From contig NZ_LT629796.1 of assembly GCF_900106065.1 (NCBI RefSeq), positions 5,680,501-5,744,500 of the forward strand: a stretch of DNA of 64,000 nucleotides. The letters run 5' to 3'. Position numbers and translations under genes: made by a program. Numbering within the stretch: position 1 is the stretch's first letter; each line of letters begins with the position of its first letter. This DNA comes from Pseudomonas mandelii (GTDB lineage Bacteria > Pseudomonadota > Gammaproteobacteria > Pseudomonadales > Pseudomonadaceae). The notes beneath the pieces were generated by a model, which was given only the letters and a program-made list of their open reading frames with translations, was not told where the DNA came from and did no database searches. This document shows, piece by piece, positions 18,651-28,019 of this stretch.

Positions 18651-20074
18651 GGCGGGGTGACCCGATAGTGATGGGCGACCAGCGCGGCGATGGCGCAGGA
18701 CGCGATGCGCGATTCAACGGAGTCGGCGCGGCTGGTCAGGACAATCGGCACTTTGGCGCCAAGCACGATACCCGCGCTGGAGGCACCGCCCAGGTATTCC
18801 AGTTGCTTGACGAGCATATTGCCGCTTTCCAGATCAGGCACGACGAGAATGTCGGCTTTACCGGAAACAGCTGAGTGAATGCCCTTGATACGCGCCGCCG
18901 CCAGGGAGATGGCGTTGTCGAACGCCAGCGGCCCGTCAAGGACCGCGCCAGTGATCTGGCCGCGATCAGCCATTTTGCACAGCGCTGCGGCATCAAGGGT
19001 GGCGGGCATGTTGGCATTCACCGTTTCCACGGCAGCGAGAATCGCCACGTGGGGATTACTGACGCCGAGGATATGTGCCAGATCGATGGCGTTACGCACG
19101 ATGTCCACTTTGTCGACCAACGCCGGCGCGATATTGATCGCTGCATCGGTGATGATGAAGGGGCGCGGATAAAAAGGCGTCTGCATCACGAAGCAGTGGG
19201 TGATGCGCCGCTTGGTACGCAGTAGCGCCGACGACGGCACCACGGCGGACATCAATTCGTCGGTGTGAAGGCTACCTTTCATCAACGCTTCGACTAGACC
19301 ATCACGGGCCATTTGCGCACCGCGCAGGGCGGCAGCATGGCTGTGGGGCACGTATTCAATGGTGAGACCGCAAAGGTCGTGGCCGCCCTTGGCCGCCAAG
19401 GCTTCTAGTTTGCCTCTTGGGCCAATCAGGACCGGGTCGATCAACCCAGCATCGCGGGCATCAAGGGCCGCCTCGAAACTCACCTCGTCGCATGGATGTA
19501 CCACCGCAACGCGGATCGGTTCCAGCGTCTGGCAGGCTTGCAACAAACGATTCAGACCGTCGGCGCTGTGGCGCAGTTCTATACCCGGCAGGCTGGCTCG
19601 ATGCACATCGATATGCTCGCCGGCCGCGTGGACCAGGGATTCACCTTCCAGCACGACCACGCCTTCCTGATTGATGCCGGTACAGGCCAGCGTGAGCAGA
19701 TACCGCGCTACGTCGCGAGCAGTAACCGTCACCGAGACCGTCAGTGTGTCACCGATGCGTACCGGGGCAAGGAACTTGAGGGTTTGCCCCAAGGGCACCG
19801 AACCGGGCCCTGGCAACTGCGTACCAATCAACGCCGAAATCAACGCTCCCCCCCACATGCCATGGGCGAAAACAGTGTTGAAGTGGGTGGTGGCAGCAAA
19901 TTCCGGATCGACGTACAGCGGGTTCACATCGCCCGAGACCAGTGCGAACAGCTGAATGTCTTGAGCTGTCAGGGTGCGCTCCAGAGAGGCGGACTCGCCG
20001 ATGACGATTTCCTCGAACGATCGATTATGCAGTCGCTCCAGATCGTCGGCGTTTACAGGAACAGAACGGGTCAT
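18647..20074 (-). CDS. MaoC-like hydratase / phosphate acetyl(butyryl)transferase fusion
   Basis: A two-domain protein of about 475 residues. Residues 1-150 form a MaoC/hot-dog hydratase domain (FALVSGDVNPLYVDPEFA; FAHGMWGGALIS holds the catalytic Asp/His type motif). Residues 165-475 are a phosphate acetyl/butyryltransferase (ARDAGLIDPVLIGP, FIITDAAINIAP, ADILVVPDLESGNML). This layout is annotated elsewhere as bifunctional enoyl-CoA hydratase/phosphate acetyltransferase. With the coupled acetate kinase it would convert acyl-CoA to acyl-phosphate, then ATP. The MTRSVPV start at 20074 is preferred; an in-frame ATG at 20122 is possible. Confidence 0.88.
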   Translation of the reverse strand: MTRSVPVNADDLERLHNRSFEEIVIGESASLERTLTAQDIQLFALVSGDVNPLYVDPEFAATTHFNTVFAHGMWGGALISALIGTQLPGPGSVPLGQTLKFLAPVRIGDTLTVSVTVTARDVARYLLTLACTGINQEGVVVLEGESLVHAAGEHIDVHRASLPGIELRHSADGLNRLLQACQTLEPIRVAVVHPCDEVSFEAALDARDAGLIDPVLIGPRGKLEALAAKGGHDLCGLTIEYVPHSHAAALRGAQMARDGLVEALMKGSLHTDELMSAVVPSSALLRTKRRITHCFVMQTPFYPRPFIITDAAINIAPALVDKVDIVRNAIDLAHILGVSNPHVAILAAVETVNANMPATLDAAALCKMADRGQITGAVLDGPLAFDNAISLAAARIKGIHSAVSGKADILVVPDLESGNMLVKQLEYLGGASSAGIVLGAKVPIVLTSRADSVESRIASCAIAALVAHHYRVTPP

Positions 20075-20269
20075 GGGTTTGATCCTGAATAGGATGGCGG
20101 ACGGCTCGGCTACATCATTCAACGCTCAATCGGCGCAGGTGACCAGAGCTGGCAGCCATTGCAGACGGTGAGGTCTTGGTAGCGGCGGTACTTCTCGTCC
20201 AGCTACGCCCTCTGCATACATCAAAAAGCGGGCTGATACTCCCGGCTATTGCTGCTCAAAGGGCGCTCA

Positions 20270-20283
20270 TTGATCTAAATCAA
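20270..20283. promoter_or_regulatory. Anr/FNR box (perfect palindrome) between pta-like and pps genes
   Basis: TTGATCTAAATCAA is an exact TTGAT-N4-ATCAA. Rightwards it predicts a start near 20318 (54-base leader for PEP synthase). It could also serve the leftward pta-ackA operon with a longer leader of about 160 bases. Only one box was found in this divergent region. Confidence 0.75.
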
Positions 20284-20371
20284 CACACGCAGACGGCATC
20301 AAGCCATAAAGCTCTATATCAAGTAGAAGCGGCCGACAAAGTCTCCCCCCATCAAATGGAGAAATATCGTG

Positions 20372-22798
20372 ATGCATTCACATATCCGCTGGTTCAAAGA
20401 GCTGGGTATCAACGATGTATCGCTGGTCGGTGGCAAGAACGCCTCGCTGGGTGAGATGTACCAGAACCTCACGACTGAGGGTGTATGCATCCCCAACGGT
20501 TTTGCCATCACCGTTGAGGCGTATCGTTATGTGCTTGATCACAATGGCGCCTGGCAGCCTCTGCATGCGGCACTTGACGGACTCGACCCCGACAACATCA
20601 AGGATTTGCAGGCGCGGGGGAAAAAGGCGAGGGCGATCGTATATGGCTGTTCATTGCCGGAAGATCTAAAGACGGCGATTTTGCAAAGTTATGCCCAACT
20701 CAAACAGGAATACGGCGAAAACATTTCATTGGCGGTGCGGTCCTCGGCGACCGCCGAGGATTCGCCGCAGGCCTCATTTGCCGGGCAGAACGATACCTAT
20801 CTCAACATCGCCACTGACGGTGATCTGCTCGATGCCTACAAACGTTGCCTGGCGTCCAACTTTACCGACCGCTCCATCCACTACAAATACGACAATGGCT
20901 TTGATTACTACAAGGTCTATCTCGCCGTCGTGGTCATGAAGATGGTGCGTAGCGATATAGGGGCCAGTGGCGTGATGTTTTCGCTGGACACGGAAACAGG
21001 CTTCAGGGATGTCGTCTTCATCAATGCCGCGCTGGGGCTCGGCGAGAATGTCGTGCAGGGCACGATAGACCCCGACAGTTTCTATGTGCACAAACCCAGC
21101 TTTCTGCAGGGTTATCGTGCTGTCTTGAAGCGCAGCCTGGGTAGCAAAGCAAAGAAGATGATTTTTGCCGGCGAGCTCAATACCGGCACTATCGCGGTGG
21201 AATACACCAAGAATATTGATACGCCCGGCGAAGAACGAACCCGCTTCTGCATCTCTGATGCGGATGTGATGGTGCTGGCCGACTATGCCATCAAGGTTGA
21301 AAACCACTATTCGGGCAAAGCCGGTTTTTACAAACCCATGGATATGGAATGGGCCAAAGACGGCATCGATGGCCGGTTATATATAGTGCAGGCGCGACCG
21401 GAAACGGTGGAGTCGCAAAAGAAAGGCAACGTGCTTGAGATTTACCATCTCAAGCAAAGATCGACAGTGCTGCTTAAGGGCAGGGCGGTCGGCACCAGAA
21501 TTGGCGCCGGCAAGGCGCGTGTCATCAACGATGCCAAGCATCTCAGTGATTTTCAACCGGGCGAGGTGCTGGTCTCAGATACCACGGCACCCGACTGGGA
21601 ACCTGTCATGAAAACTGCCGCGGCTATCGTGACGAGCAGGGGCGGACGTACTTGTCACGCCGCCATCGTCTCGCGTGAACTGGGCATTCCCGCCATCGTG
21701 GGAACCGCAAACGCGGCAGACAAAATAGAAACCGGCACACCGATCACCATTAGCTGCGCCGAAGGCGAAACCGGAAATGTCTATGAAGGCATTCTGGGTT
21801 TTGACATTCAGCACACCGATCTCAGCGAGCTGGGACATCCAAAAACAAAGATTATGATGAACCTGGGCAATCCTGATCAGGCCTTTAGTCTTGCCTCGCT
21901 ACCGGTGGATGGCATTGGTCTGGCGCGTATGGAATTCATTATTAATGAATACATCAAGGTGCATCCGATGGCGCTCGTACACCCGGAAAAGGTGGATGAC
22001 GCAACACGTGAAAAAATCGCGGCCTTGAGCATTGCTTACAATGATCCTGCAGATTTTTTCGTCAAGACCTTGGCCGAAGGCGTGGCCACAATTGCGGCGG
22101 CGGTGTATCCAAAACCCTGCGTAGTGCGCATGAGCGACTTCAAAAGCAACGAATACGCGACCCTGCTGGGCGGTCAGTATTTCGAGCCGGAAGAAGACAA
22201 CCCAATGATCGGTTTTCGTGGGGCGTCCCGTTATACCCATAGTGCCTATGCCGAAGGTTTTGCGCTGGAATGCGCGGCAATGAAGCGGGTGCGCGACGAG
22301 ATAGGCCTGACTAACGTCAAGTTGATGATCCCTTTTTGCCGCAGAGTGGAGGAGGGCGAAAAGGTATTGGCAGCGATGGCCAGCCATGGCCTCAAGCGCG
22401 GAGAAAACGGACTGGAGGTCTACGTCATGTGCGAGATCCCCAACAACGTCATCCTGATCGACGCCTTCGCCAAACTGTTCGACGGATTCTCCATCGGCTC
22501 CAATGACTTGACCCAGCTGACGCTCGGCGTGGATCGCGATTCGGAAATCGTCGCCTTCGATTTCGATGAACGCGATCCGGGGGTTAAACAGATGATTCGC
22601 CTGGCGGTGGAGGGAGCAAAACGTAACGGCCGCCACTCCGGTATTTGCGGACAGGCGCCGTCTGACTATCCCGAGATGGCTGAATTTCTGGTGGAAATTG
22701 GCATCGACTCGATAAGCCTGAATCCGGATGCAGTGCTCGCCACCACTCGGCATGTTCTGGCGGTGGAAAAGCGCCTGTCACTTAATCGCACACCGTAA
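20372..22798 (+). CDS. ppsA: Phosphoenolpyruvate synthase (pyruvate, water dikinase)
   Basis: An 808-residue PEP synthase. The N-terminal ATP-grasp part begins GGKNASLGEMYQNL with RSSATAEDSPQASFAGQ near 125. The phosphohistidine is His429 in GGRTCHAAIVSRELG, and the PEP/pyruvate barrel ends with GSNDLTQLTLGVDRD and CGQAPSDYPEMAEFL, which holds the catalytic Cys. It makes PEP, AMP and Pi from pyruvate and ATP. Start codon is ATG 20372 or the adjacent GTG 20369; a GGAG site lies at 20358. The 5' half looks AT-richer than neighbouring genes. Probably an extra copy beside the core ppsA (inference). Confidence 0.9.
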   Translation: MHSHIRWFKELGINDVSLVGGKNASLGEMYQNLTTEGVCIPNGFAITVEAYRYVLDHNGAWQPLHAALDGLDPDNIKDLQARGKKARAIVYGCSLPEDLKTAILQSYAQLKQEYGENISLAVRSSATAEDSPQASFAGQNDTYLNIATDGDLLDAYKRCLASNFTDRSIHYKYDNGFDYYKVYLAVVVMKMVRSDIGASGVMFSLDTETGFRDVVFINAALGLGENVVQGTIDPDSFYVHKPSFLQGYRAVLKRSLGSKAKKMIFAGELNTGTIAVEYTKNIDTPGEERTRFCISDADVMVLADYAIKVENHYSGKAGFYKPMDMEWAKDGIDGRLYIVQARPETVESQKKGNVLEIYHLKQRSTVLLKGRAVGTRIGAGKARVINDAKHLSDFQPGEVLVSDTTAPDWEPVMKTAAAIVTSRGGRTCHAAIVSRELGIPAIVGTANAADKIETGTPITISCAEGETGNVYEGILGFDIQHTDLSELGHPKTKIMMNLGNPDQAFSLASLPVDGIGLARMEFIINEYIKVHPMALVHPEKVDDATREKIAALSIAYNDPADFFVKTLAEGVATIAAAVYPKPCVVRMSDFKSNEYATLLGGQYFEPEEDNPMIGFRGASRYTHSAYAEGFALECAAMKRVRDEIGLTNVKLMIPFCRRVEEGEKVLAAMASHGLKRGENGLEVYVMCEIPNNVILIDAFAKLFDGFSIGSNDLTQLTLGVDRDSEIVAFDFDERDPGVKQMIRLAVEGAKRNGRHSGICGQAPSDYPEMAEFLVEIGIDSISLNPDAVLATTRHVLAVEKRLSLNRTP

Positions 22799-22863
22799 AA
22801 CCGTTGCCTCATGGCACGCCTGATCAAGATCCGCAAAACTGCCGATTACATTGAGGTATCGAC

Positions 22864-25365
22864 GTGTTCGCCTTCTTGCCACGTGAGTTGCCAGAGCAAC
22901 TCTGCGCACTGACCGAACTCGCGCTTAACCTGCGCTGGACCTGGAATCATGCACTCGACGACCTGTGGAAATCGATTGACCCAGAACTTTGGGTGCGTAC
23001 CCATAATCCGTGGATGATTCTGCAGAATGCTTCGCAGCAGCGTCTTGACGAACTCTGCCGAGATCCTGACTTCTCGCAGAAACTGGCGCACGCCATCGCA
23101 GAGCACCGGCGTTATCTCGACGACTCAGGCTGGTATGCACAGCAGCAAGGGGCCAGGGATTCGGCGCGGATCGCCTATTTCAGCATGGAGTACGGTTTGA
23201 GTGAGGCCTTTCCGCTCTACGCCGGCGGACTCGGTGTGCTTGCAGGAGATTATCTGAAGACGGCGAGCGACATGGGCGTTCCGATACTTGGGGTGGGTTT
23301 GCTCTATCAGGAAGGCTATTTTCGGCAATACATCGACGCGCAAGGCAGGCAGCATGAGGCCTATCCTTACAACGACGCCACCAGCCTGCCGATTCAGCCA
23401 ACGATCGGAAATGACGGCGCCTGGCTGAAAATCGTGCTGCAACTTCCCGGTCGCACTTTGTATTTGCGTATATGGCAGGCCATTGTCGGACGTACGCGCC
23501 TGTATCTGCTGGATAGTAACGATCTGCGCAATGGGCCCGCCGACCGCGGTATCACCTCTAAGTTGTATGGCGGCGGCTCGGAAATGCGTTTGCTCCAGGA
23601 AGTGGTGCTCGGCATTGGTGGCTGGGCGGTACTCGACGCACTGGGTATCGACGTTGACGTGTGCCACCTTAACGAAGGTCACGCCGCACTGCTTGTGCTG
23701 GAACGTGCCCGTCGCTTTATGCACAAGATGGGTACATCGTTCTGGGAAGCATGGTGGGCAACGCGTGCAGGTAACGTATTCACAACGCATACGCCAGTGG
23801 CTGTGGGTTTCGACTTATTTCCACCCTCGCTCATTTACAAGTACGCGCGTGAGTATCTCGAAGACTGTCGCATTTCATTGCGCGAGCTGCTTGCGTTGGG
23901 CCGGCGTGATCCGGCGGACGACGATGAGCCGTTCAACATGGCTTTTCTGGCATTGCGTGGGTGCGCCCAGTGCAATGCCGTGAGTCGTTTGCATGGCGAG
24001 GTCAGCCGTCAATTGTTCAGTGATCTTTATCCACGCTGGCCGCTTCAAGAGATACCTGTGGGGCACATTACCAACGGCGTCCATGTGCCATCCTGGGATT
24101 CGGTGTGGTCCGATCACCTATGGACTAGCACCTGTGGCAAGGAACGTTGGCTCGGCACGGTGGAGTCTCTCTCAGGGACGGTCTCCCACAGTGATGACAG
24201 GGCCTTGTGGACGATGGCCGCCGAGCAACGCCGCGATCTGGTGCATTACACGCGTCACCGTTTGGCATGGCACCTTGGACAGCGTGGCGAGTCACCTCAG
24301 CGGGTCGAAGAAGCCGCGCAGGTGCTCGATCCCAATTGCCTTACGCTCGGCTTCGCGCGGCGATTCACCGACTATAAGCGACCGAATTTGTTGCTGCATG
24401 ACCCGGAGCGCCTGAGCCGCCTGCTAACCGATGAGCATCGACCCGTCCAACTGATCATCGCCGGTAAAGCCCATCCCAGTGACGAGCAGGGCAAGCAGCT
24501 GATCCAGGCATGGATGGAGTTTGTTCATCGTCCAAATCTGCGAAGGCATGTCGTGTTCCTGGAGGATTACGACATTGAACAGGCCCAACATCTGGTGCAA
24601 GGCGTCGATGTCTGGATCAATACACCGCGACGACCATGGGAAGCCTGTGGCACCAGTGGGATGAAGGTTCTGGTCAATGGCGGACTTAACCTGTCCCAAC
24701 TGGACGGTTGGTGGGCGGAGGCGTACCAGCCCACCTGCGGTTGGGCAATCGGCGACGACGCCCCCAGCGACGATGTAGCCGACGCCGAGTGCTTGTACCG
24801 CCTGCTCGAAGAAGAAGTAGTGCCCACCTTTTACACACGCGACACGCAGGGAATTCCACGAGACTGGGTGCAACGCATGCGCGCCAGCATGTCGCAACTG
24901 GGGCCGCAATTCAGTAGCAATCGCATGCTGCTCGAATACCTGGGTTGTTGTTACCAACCGGCGATCCAGGCGTTCCGACGCCGTAGCAAGGATAAGGCTG
25001 AACTCGCACGTGGGCTTCATGCCTGGCACAAGGCGGTTGCCTTGGGATGGGACAACATACATTTCGGCACGGTCGATGCGAAACACGACGGCGAGTGGCT
25101 GTACATCAGCGTGCCGGTCTATCTGGGGGAGATCGCACCGGAGTGGGTAAGGGTGGAACTCTATGCCGCCCCGTGCGATGGACACCCGGCAGAATGCCTG
25201 CCGATGAACGCTGTCGGCCCCATACCCGGCGCCATCCAAGGCTATATCTTTTCCACCTCGGTCGCTGCCACGCGGCCCGTGGATGGCTACACCCCTCGGG
25301 TACGCGCCTGGCACTCAGACGCCTTTCTGCCAGCGGAAAATGCACTTATTGCGTGGCAACGTTGA
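22864..25365 (+). CDS. glgP: Alpha-glucan (glycogen) phosphorylase
   Basis: An 833-residue alpha-glucan phosphorylase of the shorter type that starts with a DUF3417-like N-terminal domain (RELPEQLCALTELALNLRWTWNH). It cuts glycogen or maltodextrin with phosphate, releasing glucose-1-phosphate. The pyridoxal-phosphate lysine is Lys601 in EACGTSGMKVLVNGG; YFSMEYGLSEAFPLYAGGLGVL and TNGVHVPSW are also typical. It starts with GTG after a TGAGGT site, 65 bases after ppsA, so both probably share one Anr-controlled transcript. Phosphorolysis saves ATP compared with hydrolysis, which fits an oxygen-limited module. Confidence 0.9.
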   Translation: MFAFLPRELPEQLCALTELALNLRWTWNHALDDLWKSIDPELWVRTHNPWMILQNASQQRLDELCRDPDFSQKLAHAIAEHRRYLDDSGWYAQQQGARDSARIAYFSMEYGLSEAFPLYAGGLGVLAGDYLKTASDMGVPILGVGLLYQEGYFRQYIDAQGRQHEAYPYNDATSLPIQPTIGNDGAWLKIVLQLPGRTLYLRIWQAIVGRTRLYLLDSNDLRNGPADRGITSKLYGGGSEMRLLQEVVLGIGGWAVLDALGIDVDVCHLNEGHAALLVLERARRFMHKMGTSFWEAWWATRAGNVFTTHTPVAVGFDLFPPSLIYKYAREYLEDCRISLRELLALGRRDPADDDEPFNMAFLALRGCAQCNAVSRLHGEVSRQLFSDLYPRWPLQEIPVGHITNGVHVPSWDSVWSDHLWTSTCGKERWLGTVESLSGTVSHSDDRALWTMAAEQRRDLVHYTRHRLAWHLGQRGESPQRVEEAAQVLDPNCLTLGFARRFTDYKRPNLLLHDPERLSRLLTDEHRPVQLIIAGKAHPSDEQGKQLIQAWMEFVHRPNLRRHVVFLEDYDIEQAQHLVQGVDVWINTPRRPWEACGTSGMKVLVNGGLNLSQLDGWWAEAYQPTCGWAIGDDAPSDDVADAECLYRLLEEEVVPTFYTRDTQGIPRDWVQRMRASMSQLGPQFSSNRMLLEYLGCCYQPAIQAFRRRSKDKAELARGLHAWHKAVALGWDNIHFGTVDAKHDGEWLYISVPVYLGEIAPEWVRVELYAAPCDGHPAECLPMNAVGPIPGAIQGYIFSTSVAATRPVDGYTPRVRAWHSDAFLPAENALIAWQR

Positions 25366-25412
25366 CGCTGGCTCGCCTTCACCTGACAGGTCTCAACGTA
25401 TTACCCGGAAGG

Positions 25413-25510
25413 CTTTTATTAACGCTCGGGAACGCACCAGGTCAGTGACTCGTCGATGACTGTTCATTGCCTGCCAAGTGGACGCCGGTGGCGCTCATTA
25501 TCATTGACTA
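25413..25510 (+). pseudogene. Short remnant of a nitroreductase gene
   Basis: The sequence resembles two separate parts of the nitroreductase gene at 15705-16265, joined by a deletion: the GNAPGQ-IVEDC region, here with a stop after GNAPGQ, directly followed by the LPAEWTPVAPIIVG region. Similarity ends at about 25510, inside the 3' end of the flavin reductase gene on the other strand. Confidence 0.72.
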
Positions 25511-26049
25511 ACCACCTGGACACCCTCTGGTAGCTTCGACTGCATCATTTCTCTTCTATCCAGTTTGCGTCCGTCCACGACAAAGGAACCATCACCCACT
25601 GAATGAAGGGTTCGTGTCTCTTTGCGTGACTCATCGATGTAGGCGGCGAGGCCTTCGAGGACAACAATGTTGTGTTTCTCGATGATATCGACAACCTTGC
25701 ATTCGATATTGGCCAGGCATTCCTTAATCAAGGGTGACCTGACATGTTTGCCTTTCACGGGCGTCAATCCGAAGGTTGCAAACTTGTCTGTGTCGGCACC
25801 AGAACAGGTTCCCACACCAATAACGCAATCGATCAAATCGACAGTGGGGATTGAAATGACGCACTCCTTGGTTTTCAGAAGCGCGGCGTACGAATAGTTC
25901 CAGGGCCCGGTGGTGATGGCAAAAATCGGCGTGAAGCCCATCACCATGGTCCACGAGATGGTCATAATGTTGTTCTTGCGGCCATCATTTGTGGTGACGA
26001 AGACCACCGGGCCTGGCTCCATCAGTGTGAATGCTGTGTTGATTTTCAT
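25501..26049 (-). CDS. Flavin reductase-like FMN-binding protein
   Basis: A split-barrel flavin reductase-like protein of about 182 residues. Typical parts are TLMEPGPVVFVTTNDGRKNNIMTISW at the start (split here by the FMN-binding turn) and ALLKTKECVISIP near 65. Such proteins bind FMN and reduce it or pass electrons on. The start is uncertain: ATG 26049 fits family alignments, but in-frame starts at 26097 (ATG) and 26124 (GTG, overlapping the upstream gene) are open and none has a strong ribosome site. It is the third gene of a leftward set after the PyrR-like and PRPP synthetase genes. Confidence 0.8.
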   Translation of the reverse strand: MKINTAFTLMEPGPVVFVTTNDGRKNNIMTISWTMVMGFTPIFAITTGPWNYSYAALLKTKECVISIPTVDLIDCVIGVGTCSGADTDKFATFGLTPVKGKHVRSPLIKECLANIECKVVDIIEKHNIVVLEGLAAYIDESRKETRTLHSVGDGSFVVDGRKLDRREMMQSKLPEGVQVVSQ

Positions 26050-26101
26050 CTTTTTCAACGTCAGGCACTCCCCATTGTCTTTGATCGGCCTCTTCATCTG
26101 C

Positions 26102-27067
26102 TCAAACGGTATCGAATGCTCCACTTTCAGCCAGCAAGGTGGCTATCAGGGCGGTGCTGTCGATTACGTGCACGTGCTGCGTCACGCACTCGGGGGATAG
26201 GCGAAATGGAGGCACGCTGTCAGAGATCGCAATGTGCTCGAAAAGCGGCTTGTCGAACAGATGGCTGCCCGCCGTGAACAAACCATGGGTCGCCGCGGCA
26301 AACAATCGGCTGGCTCCACCCTTTTGACAGGCAAGGCCCGCATGCTTCAGCGTTTCACCGGTACTGATCAGATCGTCGAAAACAATGGCTGTCTTACCCG
26401 ATACGTCGCCCACCAACAGGGCGCCTGTCAGCGTCGCGTGAGCACGGTGCTTTTCCATCAGCGCACTGCCCACTGAGCGTCCCAGATGTCGTTCGAGGGC
26501 CTGACGAAACTGTTCGGCGCGCTTGGCACCACCGGAATCCGGGGACACCGCCACCACGTCGGCGTCGCCGACGAACCTGGCGAAATGCTCGGCGAATAAT
26601 TCTGTGCACTGCACGTTCCACGTTGGAATGCGAAAGGCATTGTCGAACGCGGCCGGATTATGCACCTCCAGGGCAACCAGACGATCAACGTGGCAGGCTT
26701 CAATCATGGCCGCCAGGTAGCGGGTGATCGTGGGGTCTTGAGGTTGGCTGCGACGATCTTTTCGTCCATAGCAGAGGTAGGGTGTTACGACCTGCACATG
26801 GCGAGCGCCGGCATCCTTGAGTGCTCCGCAAAAGAACAACAGGCGACACAACTTATCGTTAGCGCTCTGCCGGTCATCCCCATACAAAGCATGGAACACC
26901 ACGACCTCGCGACCGTTAACCGACGCCAGCGGTCGGCATTTATGTTCGCCATCTTCATAGTCGCGCTCTTCATGCAGGGCCAGTTGGCAGCCAAGCCGCT
27001 GCGCGACGCGTGTTGCATAGTGCTCACTGCCTTGCAGGGCAAAAAGAAGCGGGCGGTCGGTGAGCAT
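26102..27067 (-). CDS. Ribose-phosphate pyrophosphokinase-like (PRPP synthetase) paralogue
   Basis: A 321-residue protein of the Prs family, which makes PRPP from ribose-5-phosphate and ATP. Seen: TPYLCYGRKDRRSQPQDP near 90-107 (the ATP/Arg loop), VVAVSPDSGGAKRAEQF near 150, and the PRPP loop AIVFDDLISTGETL near 217, where housekeeping Prs has VDDMIDTGGT. The start at 27067 follows AAAGGAG; an upstream extension is unneeded. It is divergent enough from the core enzyme to suggest a specialised role. It lies between the PyrR-like and flavin reductase genes. Confidence 0.85.
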   Translation of the reverse strand: MLTDRPLLFALQGSEHYATRVAQRLGCQLALHEERDYEDGEHKCRPLASVNGREVVVFHALYGDDRQSANDKLCRLLFFCGALKDAGARHVQVVTPYLCYGRKDRRSQPQDPTITRYLAAMIEACHVDRLVALEVHNPAAFDNAFRIPTWNVQCTELFAEHFARFVGDADVVAVSPDSGGAKRAEQFRQALERHLGRSVGSALMEKHRAHATLTGALLVGDVSGKTAIVFDDLISTGETLKHAGLACQKGGASRLFAAATHGLFTAGSHLFDKPLFEHIAISDSVPPFRLSPECVTQHVHVIDSTALIATLLAESGAFDTV

Positions 27068-27105
27068 GCATTGGCTCCTTTGAGGCTTATCGAACAGTTG
27101 CGCCA

Positions 27106-27672
27106 TCATCGGGCAGCACCATGACGCAACACTTCAATGCAGAACTCCATTTCGTAGGGCGGGACGTTGCATTCGACGATGTCATGGGCGGCAACTTGCA
27201 GGTGCACGCCGACAATGTCGGCACGGATCGGTTGCTGGCAAACATGCCGGTCAACCAATACCGCAGTGTAGACCCGACGAGCGCCCAGCTGCGCCAAATA
27301 GGCACAGGTGCGCAGAAGGGAGTGGCCTTCAAAAAGCACATCGTCGACAACAAGCAGGGTGGTATTGGCAAGGTCCAGCTCGCCCAGAAGTGGGTTCTCA
27401 GTCAATTCCGTCTGTGCATGCAGGACCTTGAGGTCATCGGCATAACGCTTGACCTTCAGGGGGTAAAGCGGCAGTTCTGGCTGGCCGGTCTGACGCGAAA
27501 GATGCTGCTGTAAGCGCTGTGCCAGCGGCTCGCCGCGACGCTGGATGCCAATCAGTGCCGATTGAGCGGGCGGCAACAATATCGCCGCTTGGCGAGCCAT
27601 CGCCTGCAGCACGCCATCGAGTTCATCGCTGTCGTACAAGCGCAAACGCTGACTCGCAAGTTGGGTCGACAT
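27106..27672 (-). CDS. PyrR-like phosphoribosyltransferase
   Basis: A 188-residue type I phosphoribosyltransferase similar to PyrR (uracil phosphoribosyltransferase / pyr attenuator). Typical segments are ALIGIQRRGEPLAQRL near 40 and the loop TLLVVDDVLFEGHSLLRT near 105-122. In PyrR the loop normally reads VDDVLYTGRT; here TGRT is replaced by EGHS, so PRPP binding may differ. Tandem placement with a PRPP synthetase suggests the two work together in nucleotide salvage (inference). A strong AGGAGA site precedes the ATG. Confidence 0.8.
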   Translation of the reverse strand: MSTQLASQRLRLYDSDELDGVLQAMARQAAILLPPAQSALIGIQRRGEPLAQRLQQHLSRQTGQPELPLYPLKVKRYADDLKVLHAQTELTENPLLGELDLANTTLLVVDDVLFEGHSLLRTCAYLAQLGARRVYTAVLVDRHVCQQPIRADIVGVHLQVAAHDIVECNVPPYEMEFCIEVLRHGAAR

Positions 27673-27802
27673 TGTCGTCTCCTGTCGAAAGCCGGTGCGG
27701 TGGGGGCATCACACCATCAAGGAACCGGCAAGCATCAAAGTCCTGAGCACAGCAAAAATGCCGTCCCATTTTGCCAACGTAATCCTGCTCGGCCCGGCCC
27801 TG

Positions 27803-27816
27803 TTGATATTGATCAA
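27803..27816 (-). promoter_or_regulatory. Anr/FNR box (perfect palindrome) for PyrR-like/Prs operon
   Basis: TTGATATTGATCAA is identical to the box at 9244, and the flanks (AAGTACGGTG-AATGAAA) are also shared. Predicted leftward start near 27768. Confidence 0.75.
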
Positions 27817-27881
27817 GTACGGTGAAATGAAAGCCCGATCCATGACCCGCATTGGTCCAATGAACGGCGTTACGCGGGGAT

Positions 27882-27895
27882 TTGATATAAATCAA
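27882..27895 (+). promoter_or_regulatory. Anr/FNR box (perfect palindrome) for Usp gene 2
   Basis: TTGATATAAATCAA is an exact match. Predicted rightward start near 27930, about 90 bases before the Usp ATG, the same spacing as at the first Usp gene. Confidence 0.75.
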
Positions 27896-28019
27896 CGCCA
27901 GGGCGACATCAACAGAGGACGCTGAATCAACGCGGGTGCCTGATCCGGCGCAGGCGTTACGACTAGTCTCAGCAATGGGGCAGCGATGGACGTCGAGTCC
28001 CCCTGTATGGAGTCAGATC

